This document shows, one piece after another, positions 25,901 to 33,110 of a DNA stretch of 64,000 nucleotides (positions are counted from its first letter, which is position 1; each line of letters begins with the position of its first letter). Made by a program: the position numbers and the translations under genes. Under the pieces are notes generated by a model. That model was not told where the DNA came from and ran no database searches. It was given only the letters and a program-made list of their open reading frames with translations. The DNA is from Actinocrispum wychmicini (lineage in GTDB: Bacteria > Actinomycetota > Actinomycetes > Mycobacteriales > Pseudonocardiaceae): NCBI RefSeq assembly GCF_004345645.1, contig NZ_SLWS01000009.1:1-64000 (forward strand), given 5' to 3'.

Positions 25901-28900
25901 GTGTAGATGACATACGCGGGAGACTCCGCGCTGAGCCGGTGCGCTGTGGCTGGGCCGTGGCCGTCGTCCGGCGGCCAGTCGCCCACCGCGACCAGGCAGG
26001 GCTGGCCGGGTAGGTCCACGCACACCTCGGGTGTGCCGATGAGCAGCGCGGGAGCCGAGTCCTCGACGATGTACCGGATCCGCTCCCGCGGAGAGCGTGG
26101 ATCGATGGGCACATAGGCCGCACCGGCCTTGACGGTGGCCAGGATGGCCTCGACCATGTCCACACCGCGGTCGAGCGCGATCCCGACCAGGTCTCCTGGC
26201 CGCACGCCCCGCTGGACCAGGTGCGTGGCCAGCCGGTCGGACCGCTGGTCCAGCTCCCGGTAGGACAACCGCTGGTTCTCGCAACTCACCGCTGTCCGGT
26301 CGGCATGCGCGACCGCCATCCCGCGGAACGCTTCGGCGAGATCCGGCGTTTCACCGAAGTAGGCGGGTGCGGCGACCGGGGGCAGCAGTTCGGCGAGCTC
26401 GGCCGACGCCAGCACCGCCGTGTCCGCCCACCTGGCCGTCGGGTGCTCGGTGAGCGCCTGGAAACAGCTCAGGTAGTACCCGAGGTATCGGTCGATCTGC
26501 TCGCCGCTGAACCGGTCGACGTCATAGACGAACCCGTACGCCCAGCCGCCGGTGAAAGTCCGTGACACGTGCACCACGAGTGGGATGGCCGTGTGCTCGA
26601 AGTACTGGCCGTCGCGCAGCCTGGCCGCGGCGCCGACCTGCTTGCGTTGGTAGACATGGAAATTGGTGAAGTTGAAGATCACCTCGAACAGCGAGCCCCC
26701 GCCCAGTTGGCGCTCGATGGCGGCCAACGGGTACCAGCGGTAGGGCTGGACGGCCTGCTCGGCACGGAAGCACGCGATCGCCAGCTCCCGCCAGGTTTGA
26801 GCCTCGGTCAGCTGGACCCGAAGCGGGATGCTGTTCAGGAACATCCCGACCGCCTGGTCGGCCCCCGGTACTTCCGGCCTCCCGTTGGCCACCAGTCCGG
26901 TCAGGACATCGGTGGAGTTGGCGATCAGGCCGAGCACGCGCAGGTGCGCCGCCAAGAAGACGCTCTTCAACGGGACGGCCCAGTCCCGCGCGGCCGCCCG
27001 CATGGCCTCGGCCACGGTCTCGTCCAGCGACCGGACGGCGGCAGCGACCGTGCGCACCCGCTCCGAGCCACCGGGCACGAGCCGCGGCAGCCGCAGCGGT
27101 TCGCAGCCCGCCAGCTTCTGCTGCCAGAAGTCCGCCTGGTCGGAGTCGGCCAACGCGCGGCGCTCCAGTTCCACGTGTCGGTGCTGGACCGAGTCGACAG
27201 CGCCGCGGTCGGTGGCCGTCTTGCCCGCCAACAGGTCGCTGTAGCGGTCGGTCCACTCGGCGATGATCGTGGCGACGCTCCAGCCGTCCAGAATCGCATG
27301 ATGGAAGCTGAACCCGAGGACCACCCGATCCTGGCCGACGACGAAGAACTGGACCCGGTACGGCGGCCCCGCGCAAGGGTCGATCGAGGCGCGCTTCTCC
27401 CGCTCGACCCAGTCCCGCGCCACGGCCCGCGGATCCGCCTCGGCCGAGCAGTCCAGCACTCCCATACTCGGCGCGGGGTCGGGCTCGACCACCATCCGAA
27501 GTTCGTCCCACCGCTCCAGGTCGAACCGGCTGCGCAGGATGACATGCCGTGCGGCGAGTGTCCGCCAAGCGTCCAGCAGCGCCGCGCTGTCCACTCGCGA
27601 CACCTCGAACTCGTAGCAGAAGATGTCGTGGTAGGCCGTGCCATCCGGGTCGAGCCCGCTGTGGTAGATCATTCCCGTCTGCAGGGCGGACGCCGGCCAC
27701 GAGTCGAGAACGGGCCCCTCAGGCTGATTCTGCGGCTGGATCTCCCTGGCCACCGTGGCCAGATCGGCGAGGCGCGGATAGCCGAACAGGTCTTTGATGC
27801 TGATCACATAGCCGGCTTCGCCCAGGGCCGTGATCAGTTGGATGCCCAGGATCGAGTCGCCACCCAACGCGAAGAAGTCGTCCGCACGGCCGACCGCTGC
27901 TGTGTTCAGCACCGCTCGCCAGCAGGCGGCGATGGCGGACTCCAGCTCTCCCTGTGGTGCCCCACCCAGCGGGCCTCGGTCGACTACTCGTTGGTCCGCG
28001 CCAAGCTTGCTGTAGTGCGCCGCTCCCGCCTGTGGGCTGATGGCAGGGTCGAGGGCGAGGGCGGCCGGCGACCGGACATCCCGCACCACCGTGGCCAGAT
28101 CGGCGAGACGGGGATGGGCCAACAGGTCGTTCATGCTGACCGCGTAGCCCACCTGGTGCAGGGCCGTGATCAGCCGAATGCCCAGGATCGAGTCGCCGCC
28201 CAACGCGAAGAAGTCGTCCTCACGGCCGACCGTTGGTCTGTTCAACACCGTCCGCCAGCAGGCGGCGACGGCAGCCTCCACCGCCTCCACCGCCACGCAC
28301 GCGACAGCCAACTCCGCCGGCTCCGGCAAGGCCTTGCGGTCCAGCTTGCCGTTCGGCGACAGCGGCAACTCGGGCAGCGTGACAATCCGGCCCGGCACCA
28401 TGAACTCCGGCAGCCGCTCGGCGAGGTGACCGCGGAACTCCTCCTCGCCGACCTGGCCACCAGCCACGACGTACCCGCACAGGTATTTGCCCGCACTGCC
28501 GTCCCGCGCGACGACCACTGCCTCGGAGACGGCCGGATGGGCGCGCAGTCCCTCCTCCACCTCGCCCAACTCGACCCGAAATCCGCGGATCTTGACCTGA
28601 TGGTCGAGCCTGCCCAGATATTCGAACGTGCCATCGGGCAGCAACCGCGCGAGGTCACCGGTCCGGTAGACGCGCTCCTCGCCGTCGAATGGGCGACGGA
28701 CGAACTTCTCCGCCGTGAGCTGCGGTCTGCGCAGGTAACCTCGGGCAACGCCGGCCCCGGCGATACAGAGCTCGCCAGGCACACCGACCGGCTGGACGCG
28801 GAGCCGATCATCGAGGATGTACAGGCGGATGTTGTCGATCGGCGTGCCGATCGGGATCCGGCGACGTCCTTCGGGTCGGCGGCAGGAGTAGTGCGACACG

Positions 28901-30585
28901 TCGACGGTAGCCTCCGTCGGCCCGTACAGGTTGACCAGTTCGGCGTTGAGCAGTCGCTGGAGCTGCCGCACATGGTGCGGCCCGAGGGCCTCGCCGCTGG
29001 CGAACACCCGGCGCAGTGCGGCCAGCCGGCCGGCCGACTCCGTCTCCTCGACGTAGCCGAGGAACGCGGACAGCATCGACGGCACGAAATGCATCGTGGT
29101 GACGCCGTACCGCTGGACGGTGTCGATGATCACGTCGGGGTCCTTGTGCCCCTCGGGCGGCAGCAGGCAGACGGCGGCGCCCTGGAACGCCCACCAGAAC
29201 AACTCCCACACCGACACGTCGAAGGAGATGGGTGTCTTCTGCAAGATCAGATCGTCCTGGTTGATCGGATACGCGCGCTGCATCCAGTCGATCCGATTGA
29301 TGACCGAATGGTGCTCGACGAGCACCCCCTTGGGATTGCCGGTGGATCCAGAGGTGTAGATGACGCAGGCGAGGTCGCGGCTGTCCCCGGTCGGTGGCGG
29401 CGGCGGAGCGGTCGAGCTGTCATAGGTGTCCTCGTCGTCCAGGTCGAGGATGTCGGCTGTGATGGGCAGCTCGCCGAGGAATCGCCGCTGCGCAAGGACA
29501 AGCCTCGCCTTGCTGTCGACGAGCAGGTAATCGACCCGGTCGCGGGGATAGCCCGGGTCGATGGGCAGGTACGCGCCACCCGCCCGCAGAACGGCATAGA
29601 TGGCGACCAACATCTCCGGCGACCGGTCGGCCACCACAGCCACGATGTCGTCGCGGCTGACCCCACGGGAACGCAAGGTCCACGCCAGTTGATTGACCCA
29701 GCTGTCCAGCTGGGCGTAGGTGAGCCGAACACCGTCCGCGACGACCGCCACCGCGTCGGGTGTGGTCTTGGCCCGCGCCGCCAGCCGCCGCTCGATCCGC
29801 GTCCGATCGTCATACGCCACAACAGTCTCGTTGACCTGGGCAATGAACCGCTGGTCCTCGGCGGTCACCAGCGTCGCGTCGTCGATGGGGTCGCCAGGAT
29901 CGGCCAACAGTTGGCGCATCAGGGCCAGGTAATGGCCGAGCACGCGCTGTGCGGTCGCGTCGGTGAAGAGGTTGGCGTCGTAGTCGACGGACAACCCGAT
30001 GCCCTGCTCGGTCTCGGTGAAGACGAACAGCATGACTGCCTCGGTCTGCTCGGCGAACCGTGGCTCATGCAAACCGTGCCAGACCACCGCGGTGTCGTAG
30101 AGGCGCGGGCGGCCCAGCTCCGCGACGAGCAGCCGGACCGGGTAGTCCGCTCGGTCATTGGCCGCCACGACCAGATCGCGCAGACGTAGCAACAGGTCGC
30201 GAAAACTGTCAGCGCGGTCGACTTGGCAGCGCAGCACAAGCTCAGCGTTGTCCTCGGCTCGGCCCGCCATGGTCGGCTGGCCGACCACCACCTCCCCTTG
30301 TCCGGTGTACCTGTTCAGCAGGGCCACCAGGACAGCCGTCGCAATCGCGTGCTGCGACTGAGATTGGCCCTTGCCCAGCCGCCGCAACTGGACAAGCAGC
30401 TCCGCGTCCAGGGATTCGCCGACCCTGTGGCGGCCACCTGTCTGATTGTCCGGCGTCGCCGGCAAATCCACGGGAAAGCAGCCGGGCTCGCCCATGCCGG
30501 CGAGGTGGCCACGCCAGTAGGCCGCCTGATCCGGCCACCGGCCCGCGGCGATCTTGAGCTGTCCGACGCTTGTGGGTGCGTTCAT
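22900..30585 (-). CDS. Multimodular NRPS: half C-A(Ser)-T-T-C-A(Thr)-T-C-T, no thioesterase
   Basis: 2561 residues; ATG 30585 follows GAGGA. Order by residue: C-terminal half of a C domain (1-270, no HHxxxDG); A1 (about 280-785, IYTSGSTGNPKG near 412); T1 (Ser near 797); T2 (Ser near 910); C (about 970-1400, SFHHAILDGWS near 1095); A2 (about 1440-1930, IYTSGSTGKPKG near 1562); T3 (Ser near 1962); C (about 2040-2470, SFHHAIIDGWS near 2170); T4 (about 2480-2550, MGFQPDSLAAL). The code I read for A1 is DVWHFSLVDK, a well-known Ser code. A2 reads DFWSVGMVHK, close to the Thr code DFWNIGMVHK. No epimerisation or methylation domain is present. T4 has no A domain and nothing offloads it, so a trans-acting A domain and a separate release enzyme are needed. 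The MFS, NTF2-like and M20D genes follow with overlaps or short gaps. Confidence 0.95.
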   Translation of the reverse strand: MNAPTSVGQLKIAAGRWPDQAAYWRGHLAGMGEPGCFPVDLPATPDNQTGGRHRVGESLDAELLVQLRRLGKGQSQSQHAIATAVLVALLNRYTGQGEVVVGQPTMAGRAEDNAELVLRCQVDRADSFRDLLLRLRDLVVAANDRADYPVRLLVAELGRPRLYDTAVVWHGLHEPRFAEQTEAVMLFVFTETEQGIGLSVDYDANLFTDATAQRVLGHYLALMRQLLADPGDPIDDATLVTAEDQRFIAQVNETVVAYDDRTRIERRLAARAKTTPDAVAVVADGVRLTYAQLDSWVNQLAWTLRSRGVSRDDIVAVVADRSPEMLVAIYAVLRAGGAYLPIDPGYPRDRVDYLLVDSKARLVLAQRRFLGELPITADILDLDDEDTYDSSTAPPPPPTGDSRDLACVIYTSGSTGNPKGVLVEHHSVINRIDWMQRAYPINQDDLILQKTPISFDVSVWELFWWAFQGAAVCLLPPEGHKDPDVIIDTVQRYGVTTMHFVPSMLSAFLGYVEETESAGRLAALRRVFASGEALGPHHVRQLQRLLNAELVNLYGPTEATVDVSHYSCRRPEGRRRIPIGTPIDNIRLYILDDRLRVQPVGVPGELCIAGAGVARGYLRRPQLTAEKFVRRPFDGEERVYRTGDLARLLPDGTFEYLGRLDHQVKIRGFRVELGEVEEGLRAHPAVSEAVVVARDGSAGKYLCGYVVAGGQVGEEEFRGHLAERLPEFMVPGRIVTLPELPLSPNGKLDRKALPEPAELAVACVAVEAVEAAVAACWRTVLNRPTVGREDDFFALGGDSILGIRLITALHQVGYAVSMNDLLAHPRLADLATVVRDVRSPAALALDPAISPQAGAAHYSKLGADQRVVDRGPLGGAPQGELESAIAACWRAVLNTAAVGRADDFFALGGDSILGIQLITALGEAGYVISIKDLFGYPRLADLATVAREIQPQNQPEGPVLDSWPASALQTGMIYHSGLDPDGTAYHDIFCYEFEVSRVDSAALLDAWRTLAARHVILRSRFDLERWDELRMVVEPDPAPSMGVLDCSAEADPRAVARDWVEREKRASIDPCAGPPYRVQFFVVGQDRVVLGFSFHHAILDGWSVATIIAEWTDRYSDLLAGKTATDRGAVDSVQHRHVELERRALADSDQADFWQQKLAGCEPLRLPRLVPGGSERVRTVAAAVRSLDETVAEAMRAAARDWAVPLKSVFLAAHLRVLGLIANSTDVLTGLVANGRPEVPGADQAVGMFLNSIPLRVQLTEAQTWRELAIACFRAEQAVQPYRWYPLAAIERQLGGGSLFEVIFNFTNFHVYQRKQVGAAARLRDGQYFEHTAIPLVVHVSRTFTGGWAYGFVYDVDRFSGEQIDRYLGYYLSCFQALTEHPTARWADTAVLASAELAELLPPVAAPAYFGETPDLAEAFRGMAVAHADRTAVSCENQRLSYRELDQRSDRLATHLVQRGVRPGDLVGIALDRGVDMVEAILATVKAGAAYVPIDPRSPRERIRYIVEDSAPALLIGTPEVCVDLPGQPCLVAVGDWPPDDGHGPATAHRLSAESPAYVIYTSGSTGKPKGVLVAHGNVQRLFAATAPWFGFTEDDTWSLFHSFAFDFSVWEMWGALLHGGHLVIVPFWTARSPKDTVDLLITERVTVLSLTPSAFGQMKRPLMDRCGPDDVPFRVVVFGGEALDFAGLADWFGHFGDERPAMVNMYGITETTVHVSYRPVRAADVRSAGSMIGQPIADLGVYLLDARLRPVPLGTPGEIAVTGAGVANGYLNRPDETARRFVEHDLHGDGCPVRLYLSGDLARRLPGGDIEYLGRTDDQVKVRGFRIEPAEVEFALSSHPAVDSSVVVAFTRRAGGKALVGYYVVVAGQSVSPVELREHLGGLLPAHMVPALLISLDRWPLTGNGKIDRGRLPHPERSGVSGSGHQLPRNDIEEVMAATWREVLGAAAVSIDDTYYELGGDSILAIRLVGALRQNGVAVSVPELMRHQTIRALADSLRGRPVGEVGQDRPTEPFSLLTAKDRARLPESTVDAYPATQLQLGMIFHTELDPRQATFHDVFSFRVNLAFDQAVLAKLLGGVLRRHEVLRTSFALVGYSTPMQLVHADAPPNLTVHDLSYVESALQEEILDAWFEAEKQTTFVFTAPTQMRFFAHVRGPACFNLSVSFHHAIIDGWSVSRLIAGLLGDYHQLIRGQEPAAEEPTALSYRDYVKLELAAQHDTRARDYWTAHLAGAARLTLPRIPDADVRRRWSETDLVVDERTYQRLAALAKDHRVPLKLLCLATHYRALSLITGERDVTTGVFGHGRPEHVDADRMVGLFLNILPRRQRVTGDWPELIAGIARTEHEHLAHRRFGYASIQRAVGGRRLVESCVNFVNFGAYRDRLGNEGKHIVGDVRWFEHADFALLVSFGVDMFADRLHVRFNAAAQVLGQRPLAAIAAVYREVLDDLLAGPEFAAGPLRTAWPLWDAAELSVLPTGIEPDRLRELLSEHYRESMGRAPADRAELMGFQPDSLAALRISHALRAQLGATVPLRALLGSQPMRGLLHLAEDDRAETTPSERD
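27829..28218. repeat. Tandem duplication encoding the two adjacent carrier domains T1 and T2
   Basis: The carrier cores at about 28164-28218 and 27829-27882 are near-identical at the DNA level, including a 40-base stretch (GGATCGAGTCGCC[G/A]CCCAAC and following) with one or two differences. The offset is 336 bp (112 codons). Similarity continues on both sides (CACGGCCGACCG..., CGCCAGCAGGCGGCGA, and the CCACCGTGGCCAGATCGGCG repeats). This indicates a fairly recent in-frame duplication of one PCP domain or strong gene conversion. Confidence 0.85.
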
Positions 30586-30600
30586 GGGACGGTCCTCGGG

Positions 30601-32262
30601 TCAGAAGTCGAAGTCGATGTCGAGATTGGCGACCGCGCCGGTGCCGTGACGGTCGGTACGCAGGTCGCGGATGCGCGCGGTGGGATCGGCGAGCGCTGCC
30701 CTGGCGACGGCGAGGAAGGACTCGAACAGCCCGCGCACGGTGGCCTCGGTGAACAGTGCCGTGCGGTACCCCCAGAACACCCGCAGCGCCGAGCCGACCT
30801 CGAACACCTGCATGTTGAGGTCGAACATGGCATGGTCCGGCATGCTGACGGCCAGTTCGACGCTGGCCCCCAGGAAGTCGCCGTCGATCAGCGAGCCGCG
30901 GTGCAGCGCCAGCAATGTGTCGAACAGCGGGTTTCGGTTGGCCGTACGACGGCCGGCCAGGACCTGCGACACCAGCTCGGGGAAGGGAACGTCCTGGTGG
31001 GCGAAGGCGACCAGCGTCCGGTCCCGGACCGTACGCAGGAGTTCGGCGAAGGGCTGGTCCTCCCGCACCTCGTTGCGCAGGCACAGGGTGTTGACGAACA
31101 TACCGATCGTTTTGTCGAACCCTGGCAGGCTTCGTCCCGCGGCCGGTGTGCCGACAGTGATGTCAGGTTGGCCGGTGGGCCCGCTCAGCATCACCGTGTA
31201 GGTGGCCAGCAGGACGTGGAACAGCGTCGCGCCCTGGTCGGCGGCGAGCCGACGCAAGCCCGCGGTGGCCACCTCGTCGACCGTGAACTCGACGACGGCA
31301 CCGGCCAGCTGTGGAACGGCGGGACGAGGGAAATCGGTGGGCAGATCCAGCACCGCGGGCGCGGTGCTGAACTGCGCCAGCCAGTGGCTCAGTTGCCCGG
31401 CCTGCCAGCGCCTGCCTTCGCCGAAGCTGAGCCAATGCGCGTAGTCCTTGTACTGCAACGGGATCGGAGGTAGGGCCGAGCCTCGGTAGGCCGCTTGGAC
31501 CTCGGACAGCAGTATCCCCAAGGACGTTCCGTCGGCGATGCTGTGGTGGATGTCCACCAGCAGGCGAGCGTGCCCCTCGCTGTCGGTGAACAGGCCGGCG
31601 CGCAACAACGGGGCATGGCCGAGGTCGAACGGCCGGACGAAGTCCGCGACCGCCGGGCCCGGCCACCGGCCACGTTCCAGCCGGAACTCCACCTCGGGGT
31701 GCACTCGCTGCATCGGCGTCCCGTCCAGCAGCGTGAAGTCCGTGCGGAGGGCCTCATGTCGGGCGATCACCCGACGGAACGCGTCCGCCAATCGGCTGGC
31801 GTCCACCTGCTCGCCGAGGTCAAGCGACAGTGGCAGGTTGTAGTGCGTGGCCTCCGCGTTGCGAAACTGCTCGACGTAGAGCTGACGCTGTTGCGGGGAC
31901 AGCGGATAACGGTCGGCGGTCGGCGCTGGCGGCACGACGGGCCCGCTGACGGCCGCGCCGGCACGCACGATGGCGGCGACCTGCCGGATCGTGCGCGCTG
32001 TCATGACCGTCCTCGCCGAGCAGTCGACGCCGAACTCACGGCTGATGTCCGCCGCGAGCGTGGCGGCGATCAACGAGTCGGCTCCGAGCTGAAAGAAATC
32101 GTCGGTGACACCGATCGCGCCCACCGCCAGCACCAGCTCCCACAGGCGGACCAGCCGCCGCTCCACCTCGTCCACGGAACGGCCGGTCATCGGCCCAGGC
32201 CGCTGCTCGCTGTCGCCGGTGCAGGGCGCGGCCGCGCCCGTGGCACCTCCGGCTAATCGCAC
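30601..32262 (-). CDS. NRPS carrier-condensation (T-C) didomain protein
   Basis: 553 residues from GTG 32262 with GGGGGA upstream; an internal ATG at codon 25 is a weaker alternative. Residues 30-105 are a carrier domain (DDFFQLGADSLIAATLA, Ser intact). Residues 115-545 are a complete condensation domain with YPLSPQQRQLY, ARHEALRTDF, DIHHSIADGTSLGIL (intact HHxxxDG) and IGMFVNTLCLR. There is no adenylation domain, so the carrier must be charged in trans with the starter or first unit. It is the first gene of the operon, 15 bp upstream of the megasynthase. Its C domain probably passes the starter to the Ser module, whose own C domain is only half present. Confidence 0.93.
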   Translation of the reverse strand: MRLAGGATGAAAPCTGDSEQRPGPMTGRSVDEVERRLVRLWELVLAVGAIGVTDDFFQLGADSLIAATLAADISREFGVDCSARTVMTARTIRQVAAIVRAGAAVSGPVVPPAPTADRYPLSPQQRQLYVEQFRNAEATHYNLPLSLDLGEQVDASRLADAFRRVIARHEALRTDFTLLDGTPMQRVHPEVEFRLERGRWPGPAVADFVRPFDLGHAPLLRAGLFTDSEGHARLLVDIHHSIADGTSLGILLSEVQAAYRGSALPPIPLQYKDYAHWLSFGEGRRWQAGQLSHWLAQFSTAPAVLDLPTDFPRPAVPQLAGAVVEFTVDEVATAGLRRLAADQGATLFHVLLATYTVMLSGPTGQPDITVGTPAAGRSLPGFDKTIGMFVNTLCLRNEVREDQPFAELLRTVRDRTLVAFAHQDVPFPELVSQVLAGRRTANRNPLFDTLLALHRGSLIDGDFLGASVELAVSMPDHAMFDLNMQVFEVGSALRVFWGYRTALFTEATVRGLFESFLAVARAALADPTARIRDLRTDRHGTGAVANLDIDFDF

Positions 32263-33110
32263 CCCGATATCCCCCGTACTCCCCTAGGTATTCGACTTGT
32301 GCCCATGGCTGGGCACACCGTGCGAGGGACGTGTCTGGCTGAACGCCCGCCATGCGGGCGTGCCAAACCCGCATTCGGGCCCGCAATGCGGATTCGCTAC
32401 CCGAACACACAGACGTCAGTTAGCCGGCAACCTGATCAACTAGAGCGATTGCCCTGATAGCCACACCCCTGGCCGGACGGTGGCGGCACATCGCCCCGCC
32501 CCGCACAACGCTGGATTCAGCGCCAAATCCCCTTTCGCCAGTTGGCGAGTTGATCGCAATCAACGGCTGGCAGTCACCCTGGCATCGGCACCTCCCGACT
32601 ACACGTGACTGAGTCACCTATAGCGGTTCAGGTTTGTCAAGTCAAAGGTGATCACCGCGCACGGTTGCCGGGCCGGGCGGGCAACCAGCGACGACGACCG
32701 CGGATGGACCGCTGGTATTCACTTCCTTTGGCCGACCCGTACCTACACTCACCGGCCGAACTGTGCACGGCATTTCCCGCTCAGGTCGTGGCCACCAATC
32801 CCGCATCGGTGATCGTCCCCGCCCCACGACACCCTGGCCGCGCTGGTCAATCGCGGCCGCGGCACCATGTACCGCATATTCGATCACACCGGGCAACTCC
32901 CTGACCAGCACGGTTGCCTGATCAAGTCCGTATTGCCCAATTCCGTTGACCCAGCTCGTCGATGAGATCAATTCGACATGTCAATTATCCGCAAGCCCTG
33001 AACATCTTGCCAGTTGTGGGCCGTACCGGTAAGAAGGCGTCCGTGAGTTCCCGCATGGGGCGACCGACTTGTGGCTCAGTCTTTGGGTGGATGAACGTGC
33101 TGGTGGTGTC
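32263..33110. promoter_or_regulatory. Divergent control region of the NRPS operon and the sensor/ABC operon, with nested dyads
   Basis: 848 bp without a supported gene. It must contain the promoters for both operons. Two striking symmetric elements lie 80-130 bp upstream of the NRPS start: a perfect hairpin ACGCCCGC-CAT-GCGGGCGT (32343-32361), and an inverted repeat with arms CCGCAT/ATGCGG around the palindrome CGGGCCCG (about 32369-32391). They could be operator sites or leader structures. I did not find a StrR-type palindrome. Several short plus-strand frames around 32600-32900 lack ribosome binding sites. Confidence 0.5.

Noticed and set aside
26569..30189. A 1206-codon open frame on the plus strand
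   Set aside because: It lies wholly antisense to the NRPS gene. The translation is Arg/Gln/His/Asp-rich without domains; it is an artefact of high third-position GC.
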